Assembly: GCA_902783615.1 (NCBI GenBank)
Contig: CACZRQ010000034.1
Location: 1 to 13,736 of the forward strand
DNA from: an uncultured Bacteroidales bacterium
Lineage (GTDB): Bacteria; Bacteroidota; Bacteroidia; Bacteroidales; Bacteroidaceae
Reading direction: 5' to 3'
DNA: 13,736 nt
Shown here: positions 7,486 to 13,736 of the stretch, piece after piece
How positions within the stretch are numbered: the first letter of the stretch is position 1
Layout: each line of letters starts with the position of its first letter
Notes under the pieces: generated by a model
The model's input: only the letters and a program-made list of their open reading frames with translations
Databases searched by the model: none
Told to the model about the DNA's origin: nothing
Program-made: the position numbers and the translations under genes

Positions 7486-8778
7486 ATGGCAACAACAAAG
7501 AATTATCGATTTGAAACCCTCCAGCTGCATGTCGGCCAGGAGCAGGCAGACCCCACTACCGATTCACGCGCGGTACCTATTTATCAGACTACCTCATACG
7601 TGTTCCGTAACGCACAACATGCAGCCGACCGTTTTGGACTGCGTGATGCTGGCAACATCTATGGCCGTCTGACCAACACCACACAAAGTGTATTTGAAGA
7701 GAGAATTGCAGCTTTGGAAGGAGGCACAGCTGCTTTGGCAGTAGCCAGTGGAGCAGCAGCCATCACCTATGCTCTTCAGAATGTGGCTCGAAATGGCGAC
7801 CACATCATTGCAGCCAACAACCTGTATGGCGGCACGTTCAATCTGATTGAGCACACGCTCACCACGCAAGGCGTAACCACCACAATTGTTGATCCAAGCG
7901 ACTTTGAAGCCGTTGATGCAGCCTTCCAACCCAACACCAAGGCCATCATCGTAGAAACATTCGGCAATCCTAACGCCAGTGTGACTGACATTGAGCAGAT
8001 TGCAACCATCGCACACAAGCACAACACCATATTAATAGTAGATAACACATTTGCAACACCTTACATATTCCGTCCATTGGAGCATGGGGCAGATGTAGTA
8101 ATCGAATCAGCCACCAAGTTCATTGGAGGTCACGGAAGCACTTTGGGTGGTGTAATCATCGAGGCAGGTAAGTTCGATTGGAATGCCAATGCCGACAAAT
8201 ATCCTACCCTTGCACAGCCAGACCCCAGCTATCATGGAGCAGTCTTTGCAGCAGTAGCCGGACCTGCAGCTTTCGTAACCCGCATCCGTGCCGTCATCCT
8301 TCGAGATACAGGAGCCTGTATCGCCCCCATCAGTGCCTGGATTCTGTTGCAGAGCTTGGAAACTTTGTCCTTGAGGGTAGAGCGTCATGTATCTAATGCA
8401 CTGAAGGTTGTGGAGTTCCTGAGCAAGCATCCAAAGGTGGCGAAGGTGAACCATCCTTCCCTTCCCGATCATCCAGATCATGCATTGTATAACAAGCTAT
8501 TCCCCAATGGTGCAGGTTCCATCTTCACATTTGAAGTGAAGGGCGGACAAGAGGAAGCATGGAAATTCATCGACAACCTGCAGATATTCTCCCTGCTGGC
8601 CAATGTGGCGGATGTCAAGAGTTTGGTAATTCATCCAGCCACCACCACACACTCACAATTAAGTCCCGAGGAACTGGAAGAGCAGCACATTTACCCAAGT
8701 ACAATCAGACTAAGCATAGGCACAGAACACATCGACGACATCATAGAGGATTTGAGTCAAGCATTGGAGGCAATTTAA
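7486..8778 (+). CDS. metY: O-acetylhomoserine sulfhydrylase (PLP-dependent, Cys/Met metabolism family)
   Basis: A cytoplasmic enzyme of 430 residues, the normal length for this group. It makes homocysteine from O-acetylhomoserine and sulfide (direct sulfhydrylation for methionine synthesis). Characteristic features: an N-terminal TLQLHVGQE segment, YGRLTNTT and LEGGTAALAVASG (PLP phosphate-binding region), VDNTFATPY with the aspartate that contacts the pyridine nitrogen, and the Schiff-base lysine Lys211 in ESATKFIGGHGST. The C-terminus contains the expected SLVIHPATTTHSQL and IRLSIGTEH motifs. The extra length between the lysine and the C-terminal domain (PDPSYHGAVF) favours sulfhydrylase over cystathionine synthase or lyase. 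It is transcribed alone from the promoter at 7421-7453 to the terminator after 8790, divergent from the Lrp-family gene that may regulate it. Confidence 0.93.
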   Translation: MATTKNYRFETLQLHVGQEQADPTTDSRAVPIYQTTSYVFRNAQHAADRFGLRDAGNIYGRLTNTTQSVFEERIAALEGGTAALAVASGAAAITYALQNVARNGDHIIAANNLYGGTFNLIEHTLTTQGVTTTIVDPSDFEAVDAAFQPNTKAIIVETFGNPNASVTDIEQIATIAHKHNTILIVDNTFATPYIFRPLEHGADVVIESATKFIGGHGSTLGGVIIEAGKFDWNANADKYPTLAQPDPSYHGAVFAAVAGPAAFVTRIRAVILRDTGACIAPISAWILLQSLETLSLRVERHVSNALKVVEFLSKHPKVAKVNHPSLPDHPDHALYNKLFPNGAGSIFTFEVKGGQEEAWKFIDNLQIFSLLANVADVKSLVIHPATTTHSQLSPEELEEQHIYPSTIRLSIGTEHIDDIIEDLSQALEAI

Positions 8779-8790
8779 TCAAATGAGAGA

Positions 8791-8827
8791 CAATTCCCCG
8801 TCGAAATGGCGGGGAATTTGTTTTATT
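8791..8827 (+). terminator. Intrinsic terminator of the sulfhydrylase gene
   Basis: AATTCCCCG (8792-8800) pairs perfectly with CGGGGAATT (8810-8818); two further pairs (one T-G) can close the stem over a GAAAT loop. A U-rich tract TTTGTTTTATTT follows on the plus strand. In the opposite direction the hairpin is followed by GTCTCTC, so it should act only for the plus-strand gene. Its U-tract overlaps the last codons and TAA stop (8823-8825) of the convergent GH3 gene. Confidence 0.85.
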
Positions 8828-11800
8828 TCTTCATGGCGTCGTAAATGGCTTGCATCATCTTGGGTCGGATGTTCATGTTGCCCAATTTCGGATTCCAGGA
8901 ATCGGGATGAACACGATTGCTGAGGAAAACATACACAAACCTGTTGGTAGGATCCACCCAAACACAAGTACCCGTGAAGCCAGTATGACCATAAACCGTT
9001 GCAGGAGCATCATCAGCGCAAGGACTCTTCGACTTGTTCACCATATCAGGCTTATCGAAGCCCAAGCCTCTACGGCTGATGCGCGACTTACTGGTAGTGA
9101 ACAGTTTGCAGGTGCTCTCACTAAGATAACGCTTACCATCGATCTCGCCTCCATTCATCAGCATCTGATAAACTTTCGCCACCTCGGTTGCGTTCGAGAA
9201 CAAACCTGCGTTTCCTGACACACCACCTTGGAAGGCAGCAGCTTCATCGTGCACATACCCTTGCAACAATTGCTTACGCAAGAACTTATCCTGCGAAGTG
9301 GGCACAATCTCATCTTTCGGCAATCGCTGCAAAGGATGATAACCCGTGCGTTTCAATCCCATAGGTTGATAGAATTCTCGATCCACATAAGCATCGAGAG
9401 TCATGCCTGTCAACTGCTCCACCATTTGTTGCAACAGGATGAAATTGACATCACTATAGCGATAGGTACGGGAACGCAGCGTGGCATCCACAATCTTGGT
9501 TTGATACACCTCCTTGAATGAAGGAGAAAGCCACACGCCATCAGCAACCTGCAAGGAGTATTCTGCCGATTGATGATCAGACACCAAGGAATCGAAATAC
9601 TGATAGTTGGGGTTCACCCAATCGCGAGCCGCAATTTGAACAGTATGCAGACGGTCGCGCCTATTACTCAGGATATTACCTTCATAACTTTCTTTATCAA
9701 TCGCTTCTCGATAGAACGAAATGGAAGCAGGCAAGCCCGACTCATGATACAGCAAGCTGCGCACAGTGATGGTCTGCTTATCCGTTCCCTTCAAATATGG
9801 CAGATAAGTAGCCACCCGCTCAGTCAGGTTAATCTTTCCTTGGTCGTACAACTTCATGATTGCCAACAAGGTAGCTGTAGTCTTGGTCATAGATGCCAAA
9901 TCATAGACATCTGTCTGCTTAACAGGCAAAACAGGCTGACCTTGAATGCCTGTATTTTGATAAGTATGATTACCAAACGCCTTATTGTAGATGGTATGTC
10001 CGTCTTTCATCACCACCACCTGGCATCCAGGAAAAGCCTCTTCACGAATGCCCCATAGAGCCAACGTATCGATAGCTAGCAACTTCTGGGAGTCTATGCC
10101 AAAGTCATCTGGAGAATAGACAGGCTCCGATTGAGGCAGAAGGTCGGCACCATCGCCAGCTTTCATCAATTTTCCAATTGAAGTAGAAAGCCTACCCGTG
10201 ATAGGAGCCAAACCAGCCATCGCCTTCGCCACATAAGTCTGAACAGCTTCACCCTTGTCGTGAGCAATCACCACAGCATCGGATAGCTGCACAGCTTGTG
10301 GTAATCGGGTCAAATCTTTCTGGGCAATGAAGAAAGCCGAAACCACAGCATTCGTGGGTTTATATTCATTGAAGAATTGTTGGTAGGCATTCAGCTCACG
10401 ATTTGTAACTGTCACGATAACACGCTTATAATCATTTAGCTGACGAATCAGTTGCTGACGGGTAGCAGCATTGGTCTCACCTGGCAAGCCTATCACTTTC
10501 ACCTTCACATGCTTCGACAGTTCATCCACAAACGGTTTGATGGCAGCAGCATTGTTGCCCACATTGAGTACAGCAATCATGCCCTCACTGCTATCTATAG
10601 GCAATGATGGCCTCGCATTTCCAGTCATCACCACAGCTGCCTGCGCCAATCGGTTTACCAAATCATTGGCTTCTGGTGTATTGACACGCCTGTCCAAACC
10701 CGAGATTTGGATGAAAGGCTTCTCTGTCAAGCCCAACACATATTTATACATCAGCACTTTACGGCAGTGCAGGTTGATATCGCCCTCTTTCAGTGTTCCT
10801 TTCGCCACAGCATTGAGTATGGCATCCATCTCAGGAGCAATCTTCGATGGCACCAACAGCAAATCGTTGCCAGCCTGCAGGGCTTGCAAAGAAGCTGAAC
10901 CTCCATTGATGGCGCCCTTCATCTCTAAGGCATCCGTAAACTTCAATCCACCGAAGCCCAGCTCCTTTTCCAACAAATCAGTGACAATGTTGTGAGAAAG
11001 AGATGATGCCAATCCCTTTCGTTCCGTTAAGGCTGGGATGTCGAGATGTCCCACCATCACACCATCGATACCAGCGGAAAAAGCCTCACGGAAAGGCACC
11101 AATTCTATGCTATCCAAGCGCTCACGGGTGAAATTCAACACAGGCAAAGCCTGGTGAGAATCCACATCGGTATCACCGTGACCTGGGAAATGCTTGGCCA
11201 CAGCCACCACCCCACCATCTTGCAATCCCTTGCTATAGGCAATCACCTGACGTGCCACACGATGAGGGTCTTCGCCAAACGATCGCACATTGATGACTGG
11301 GTTGTTGGGGTTGATATCCACATCGGCCACAGGGGCAAAGTTCACGGTAATCCCCATCAATCGGCTTTCCCTTGCCACCTCTCGGCCATATTCGTAAAGC
11401 AAACTGTCATTGGTGATGTTTCCCAAGATTCTGTTTTTTGGAAAAACTGGCGATGGTTTCAACCTCATGGCCAAGCCCCACTCTCCATCGAGGGTGATCA
11501 TCAGAGGGATAGCGGCCAATCCCTGAGCCTCGTTGGTGAGAATAGCCTGACTCTGCAGTTCGCCACCCGAGAAGAGCAGACCGCCAATCTTGTAGTCCTG
11601 AACCACCCTCTTAATCAGTTGTGAGTTGGCAGGCGTTCTTTCTGGAGCCACCTTATACACAAACAGTTGTCCGATTCGCCCACGCAAATCGAGTGTCTGC
11701 ATCACAGAGTCGGCCCAAGCCTGAGCCTTGCTGTCGGCCTGCATCAAGCTGCCAAAATAGCTCTCCTTGAGAAGAGATGCATGAGGCGACGGACGGTTCA

Positions 11801-11867
11801 ACCCATCTGTTTCAATCTTCGCGCTGCAAAGCAGCACCGCCAACACCAAAAACAGCAGTCGTTTCAC
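8823..11867 (-). CDS. Exported fusion: GH3 beta-N-acetylglucosaminidase-like (NagZ type) plus class C beta-lactamase-like serine hydrolase
   Basis: A two-enzyme protein of 1014 residues with a Sec signal peptide (hydrophobic stretch 4-13, probable cleavage near Ala16). The N-terminal half is GH3: the NagZ loop KHFPGHGDTDVDSH (225-238) with the Asp236/His238 dyad that acts as the acid/base in NagZ, and the probable nucleophile Asp312 in FTDALEMKG. A GH3 C-terminal-like domain follows (about 400-600). The C-terminal half is a penicillin-binding or AmpC-like serine hydrolase: Ser659-x-x-Lys662 (SMTK), Tyr804-Ser-Asp (YSD where YxN is usual) and His961-Thr-Gly. NagZ removes N-acetylglucosamine from muropeptides; the partner domain may cut a peptide or ester bond. 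Cell-wall turnover is the likely role, though unproven. The start is GTG; it overlaps the preceding TGA by four bases (GTGA), and no in-frame ATG keeps the signal peptide. The same fusion occurs elsewhere in Bacteroidota. No clear terminator follows it. Confidence 0.88.
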   Translation of the reverse strand: MKRLLFLVLAVLLCSAKIETDGLNRPSPHASLLKESYFGSLMQADSKAQAWADSVMQTLDLRGRIGQLFVYKVAPERTPANSQLIKRVVQDYKIGGLLFSGGELQSQAILTNEAQGLAAIPLMITLDGEWGLAMRLKPSPVFPKNRILGNITNDSLLYEYGREVARESRLMGITVNFAPVADVDINPNNPVINVRSFGEDPHRVARQVIAYSKGLQDGGVVAVAKHFPGHGDTDVDSHQALPVLNFTRERLDSIELVPFREAFSAGIDGVMVGHLDIPALTERKGLASSLSHNIVTDLLEKELGFGGLKFTDALEMKGAINGGSASLQALQAGNDLLLVPSKIAPEMDAILNAVAKGTLKEGDINLHCRKVLMYKYVLGLTEKPFIQISGLDRRVNTPEANDLVNRLAQAAVVMTGNARPSLPIDSSEGMIAVLNVGNNAAAIKPFVDELSKHVKVKVIGLPGETNAATRQQLIRQLNDYKRVIVTVTNRELNAYQQFFNEYKPTNAVVSAFFIAQKDLTRLPQAVQLSDAVVIAHDKGEAVQTYVAKAMAGLAPITGRLSTSIGKLMKAGDGADLLPQSEPVYSPDDFGIDSQKLLAIDTLALWGIREEAFPGCQVVVMKDGHTIYNKAFGNHTYQNTGIQGQPVLPVKQTDVYDLASMTKTTATLLAIMKLYDQGKINLTERVATYLPYLKGTDKQTITVRSLLYHESGLPASISFYREAIDKESYEGNILSNRRDRLHTVQIAARDWVNPNYQYFDSLVSDHQSAEYSLQVADGVWLSPSFKEVYQTKIVDATLRSRTYRYSDVNFILLQQMVEQLTGMTLDAYVDREFYQPMGLKRTGYHPLQRLPKDEIVPTSQDKFLRKQLLQGYVHDEAAAFQGGVSGNAGLFSNATEVAKVYQMLMNGGEIDGKRYLSESTCKLFTTSKSRISRRGLGFDKPDMVNKSKSPCADDAPATVYGHTGFTGTCVWVDPTNRFVYVFLSNRVHPDSWNPKLGNMNIRPKMMQAIYDAMKK

Positions 11868-12736
11868 TTCTTCTTATTCAATGTTATAACCGTTTCACTC
11901 AGATAAACGCCATTGTTGCCAATGTGCATAATCGGCACCTCCTTGCCATCGGCATCTTTCACACGCTCAGGCTTTTCGAGGAATGTATGCGTATGACCAC
12001 CCAACACCAGGTCGATACCATGTGTCTGAGGCACAACCACATTGTCGTACACTTCATTGACACCAGGATTCGGAACGATGCCAAGGTGCGACAGGCAGAT
12101 CACCACATCACATTTCTCCTGCTCACGCAAAATCATCACCATACGGTTGGCAACAGCAGCTGGCTTATGATACACAATTCCTTCGCACTTGCTCTGTTGC
12201 ACCAATCCCTCCAATTCAGGACAGAGCGCAAACAAGCCAATCTTCACCCCATTCCGTTTTATCACCACGTATGGCTTCACCAATCCTTCCAGCACCGTAC
12301 CCTCGAAATCGTAGTTCGAGCAGATAACAGGGAAATTGGCCATCTTGAACAGGCGAGCCATGTTGTCAAGACCAAAATCAAACTCATGATTTCCAATGGT
12401 CATCGCATCATATTTCATCAAGTTCATCGCCTTGATCTCCACCTCGCCCTGATACATATTATAATAAGGTGTACCTTGCGAGATGTCGCCACAATCGAAC
12501 AGCAACATATCAGGATGCTGCTTTCTAAACTGATCAACAAATCCTGCCTTGCGAGCCACGCCACCCATATTGGCGTTTCTCACCGACTGTTTACTTTCAA
12601 TTGGGTCGATACGACTGTGTGTATCACTGGAATGCAACACATACAAGGTCTTCGATTGACCATAAGCAATTGACAATTGACAATTGACAATCGTCAATGC
12701 CATGAACAATATATATGATAAATAACGAGTTTTCAT
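11864..12736 (-). CDS. Exported metallophosphatase, catalytic half of a 5'-nucleotidase
   Basis: A protein of 290 residues matching the N-terminal calcineurin-like domain of UshA-type 5'-nucleotidases, which release phosphate from nucleotides outside the cytoplasm. Metal-binding and catalytic motifs are complete: Asp38-x-His40 (SSDTHSRID), Asp84 (FDCGDISQG), Asn116-His117 (GNHEFD), His217 (LSHLG) and His248/His250 (GGHTHTF). It stops at the end of this domain; the usual C-terminal substrate-binding domain is encoded by the separate gene just upstream in the operon. A Sec signal peptide ends near AYG|Q (26/27). Residues 14-23 of this signal are encoded by a heptamer-type repeat (12667-12698), an unusual origin for a signal sequence. 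The gene lies 54 bases after its partner and its TGA overlaps the GTG start of the GH3 fusion gene. Substrate specificity cannot be read from the sequence. Confidence 0.9.
   Translation of the reverse strand: MKTRYLSYILFMALTIVNCQLSIAYGQSKTLYVLHSSDTHSRIDPIESKQSVRNANMGGVARKAGFVDQFRKQHPDMLLFDCGDISQGTPYYNMYQGEVEIKAMNLMKYDAMTIGNHEFDFGLDNMARLFKMANFPVICSNYDFEGTVLEGLVKPYVVIKRNGVKIGLFALCPELEGLVQQSKCEGIVYHKPAAVANRMVMILREQEKCDVVICLSHLGIVPNPGVNEVYDNVVVPQTHGIDLVLGGHTHTFLEKPERVKDADGKEVPIMHIGNNGVYLSETVITLNKKK
12667..12698. repeat. TTGACAA-type heptamer repeat inside the metallophosphatase signal sequence
   Basis: Tandem heptamers of the type TTGACAA run from 12667 to about 12691 and end in a variant TCGTCAAT. 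The block is in frame on the minus strand and encodes residues 14-23 of the metallophosphatase. Positions 12669-12688 are a perfect inverted copy of 12783-12802. I recall such repeats as common between genes in Bacteroidales; finding one inside a coding region is less usual. Confidence 0.8.
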
Positions 12737-12766
12737 AATCCTTATTCCTATTCTTTAATTATTAAA

Positions 12767-12803
12767 TTGTTAATTGTCAATCGTCAATTGTCAATTGTCA
12801 ATC
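12767..12803. repeat. TTGTCAA-type heptamer repeat at the junction of the two nucleotidase genes
   Basis: TTGTTAA, TTGTCAA, TCGTCAA, TTGTCAA and TTGTCAA follow each other from 12767 to about 12802. The block covers part of the 54-base intergenic gap, plus the last codons and the TGA stop (12791-12793) of the C-terminal-domain gene, whose final residues MIDN are repeat-encoded. It is inverted relative to the copy at 12667-12698, with 20 bases of perfect complementarity separated by 94 bases that include the start of the next gene. Confidence 0.82.
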
Positions 12804-13564
12804 ATCTTCACTCTTCCATCCAACTTCGAAGTAATCTTCTTCCCCTGTCTGGTTTGCTCTTTCACGTATTCAACGAACAGACTACGCAACGTCAGGCCTT
12901 CAGGACAATCTTTCTTCACCGCTTTCGGCAAAGCATGCAAGCCATCGTTACCCTCTGACAGATAATCGATTGTTCCTATGGTGTACAGACGATTATCGTC
13001 AATCGGTTCACCTTGAATGGTAGCTTCCACCACCTCTTTCTGATTATTGAACACCAATGTTGCCCCACTGATGCCCTCACCTCCCCGAGTGGCGATGTTT
13101 GCCATCAGCTCCTTCATGTCGCTTCCCTTGAGAGTCAGCACACACAAAGAGTTCTCGAAGGGCAACACCTCGAAAGCATTACTCATGGTGAAGTTGCCAA
13201 CACCCACATCGGCACGCAAACCACCTATATTTATCAGTCCCATATCGGCAGGCTTATCCAACACGCGAGCTGCACTCTGACGAAGCACCTCAGCCACCAG
13301 ATTTCCCAACAAACATTCTGGACGTTTTCGATTCATCGCCATCTCACTCTGACCCAGCACCGAGTTCATCAAACTGTCAATACTGGCACGATAAGGTGCA
13401 ATCAGCTTTACCGCCTCCTGACTCTGCGTTGCATCCAGTGAAGCATCTATCGCTACCCTGCTACTCTGAATATCAGTCACTACATAATGGCTGCGGCATC
13501 CTGTCAAAAGCAATGATGCACAGAGCGTAAACGCCCACAAACAGCCTTTATACCCTTTTCTCAT
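12791..13564 (-). CDS. Lipoprotein with the 5'-nucleotidase C-terminal (substrate-binding) domain
   Basis: A protein of 257 residues matching the C-terminal domain of UshA-type 5'-nucleotidases, which binds the nucleoside part of the substrate. Motifs: LGNLVAEVL (86-94), INIGGLRAD (111-119), FEVLPFENSL (131-140) and DYLSEGNDG (200-208), the last equivalent to the base-stacking GxDG loop. It has no metal-binding catalytic domain; that is supplied by the next gene. A lipoprotein signal is present (LLTGC, Cys23), so it should be membrane-anchored while its partner is soluble or differently retained. I chose the ATG at 13562-13564 because it puts the signal peptide at the N-terminus and lies just downstream of a good -7 box; the in-frame ATG at 13642 would place the promoter inside the gene. 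It is the first gene of the three-gene minus-strand operon. Together the two halves probably form one nucleotidase. Confidence 0.88.
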   Translation of the reverse strand: MRKGYKGCLWAFTLCASLLLTGCRSHYVVTDIQSSRVAIDASLDATQSQEAVKLIAPYRASIDSLMNSVLGQSEMAMNRKRPECLLGNLVAEVLRQSAARVLDKPADMGLINIGGLRADVGVGNFTMSNAFEVLPFENSLCVLTLKGSDMKELMANIATRGGEGISGATLVFNNQKEVVEATIQGEPIDDNRLYTIGTIDYLSEGNDGLHALPKAVKKDCPEGLTLRSLFVEYVKEQTRQGKKITSKLDGRVKMIDN

Positions 13565-13589
13565 AGATACATTTTTAAGTAATATTCCA

Positions 13590-13597
13590 CAAAGATA
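13590..13597 (-). promoter_or_regulatory. Putative -7 element of the nucleotidase/GH3 operon
   Basis: The minus strand reads TATCTTTG, a perfect match to TAnnTTTG, 26 bases before the ATG at 13564. No good TTTG is present 19-21 bases upstream; the nearest candidate is a weak TGTT. The leader would be about 20 bases and A/T-rich. Confidence 0.55.
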
Positions 13598-13616
13598 ACA
13601 AAAAAGTAGAAAACAC

Positions 13617-13647
13617 TTGCATATTTCATAAAAAATTCGCAACTTTG
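13617..13647 (+). promoter_or_regulatory. Putative promoter for a gene beyond the right edge
   Basis: TTG at 13617-13619 is followed after 20 bases by CAACTTTG (13640-13647), which differs from TAnnTTTG only at the first base. The adjoining TTTGCACCCGC form is common at strong Bacteroidota promoters. It points right, divergent from the nucleotidase operon, and implies a plus-strand transcript starting near 13653. Confidence 0.55.
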
Positions 13648-13736
13648 CACCCGCTTTCGCGCAATCGCTGTCAGGATAAATCCCACGATGAGGCCTGGTA
13701 TGTTGCGTAGTACGATAACAATTTATACAAAAAACA
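13648..13736 (+). other. Probable 5' untranslated leader of a gene starting just outside the window
   Basis: No open frame or start codon with coding character is visible here. The segment has GGA-TAAA-TCC (13674-13683) and a hairpin around CGT-AGT-ACG (13706-13714) that GTT/AAC (13702-13704, 13717-13719) can extend with bulges. The last 20 bases are A/T-rich, as is usual directly before Bacteroidota start codons. The gene itself cannot be identified; a housekeeping gene such as a ribosomal protein is a guess only. Confidence 0.4.

Noticed and set aside
11777..12673. 298-codon open frame on the plus strand
   Set aside because: It is antisense to the metallophosphatase, whose motifs are complete, and its translation is His- and Gln-rich in the manner of a shadow frame.
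12667..12803. CRISPR-like array from the heptamer repeats
   Set aside because: Units are seven bases in tandem without spacers of constant length, and no cas gene is nearby.
11864..13564. Broken 5'-nucleotidase gene (pseudogene by frameshift)
   Set aside because: The C-terminal domain is encoded before the catalytic domain and each has its own export signal, so these are two intact genes.
13565..13642. Longer start for the nucleotidase C-terminal-domain lipoprotein
   Set aside because: It would put the -7 box inside the gene and bury the lipoprotein signal behind 26 extra residues.

Overview
The window looks like a chromosomal segment of an anaerobic gut or rumen type Bacteroidales bacterium (Bacteroides, Phocaeicola or Prevotella/Segatella group; the genus cannot be fixed from sequence alone). 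Reasons: promoters of the Bacteroidota form (TTTG, about 20 bases, TAnnTTTG), A/T-rich start regions without clear Shine-Dalgarno sequences, secreted glycoside hydrolases of families typical of plant-glycan degraders, and TTGTCAA-type heptamer repeats. Genes fill almost the whole window; the only long non-coding stretches are the first 297 bases and the last 170.

Layout. Positions 1-200 hold a non-coding block of short hairpins, probably a dispersed intergenic repeat. A promoter at about 234-264 then serves a two-gene plus-strand operon: a lipoprotein of the GH106 alpha-L-rhamnosidase type (298-3609) and an exported GH2 beta-galactosidase-type enzyme (3606-6086), joined by an ATGATGA overlap. 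The GH2 gene runs 8 bases into the end of a convergent exodeoxyribonuclease III gene (6079-6828, minus), which follows an Lrp/AsnC regulator (6855-7316, minus). The regulator is divergent from a plus-strand O-acetylhomoserine sulfhydrylase gene (7486-8778), and the two well-formed promoters stand back to back in 169 bases. The sulfhydrylase gene ends at a clear intrinsic terminator (about 8790-8827).

The right part is a minus-strand operon read from right to left: a lipoprotein with the 5'-nucleotidase C-terminal domain (12791-13564), an exported metallophosphatase with the matching catalytic domain (11864-12736), and a large exported fusion of a NagZ-like GH3 domain with a class C beta-lactamase-like serine hydrolase (8823-11867, GTG start overlapping the previous stop). 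This set fits envelope work: salvage of extracellular nucleotides plus peptidoglycan or other cell-wall turnover. A second promoter at 13617-13647 points out of the right edge, followed by a structured leader for a gene that begins just beyond the window.

I found no clearly undescribed system. The points most worth following are the inverted heptamer repeat that straddles the junction of the two nucleotidase genes and encodes part of a signal peptide, the split and reversed nucleotidase, the GH3/serine hydrolase fusion, and the shared lrp/sulfhydrylase promoter region.
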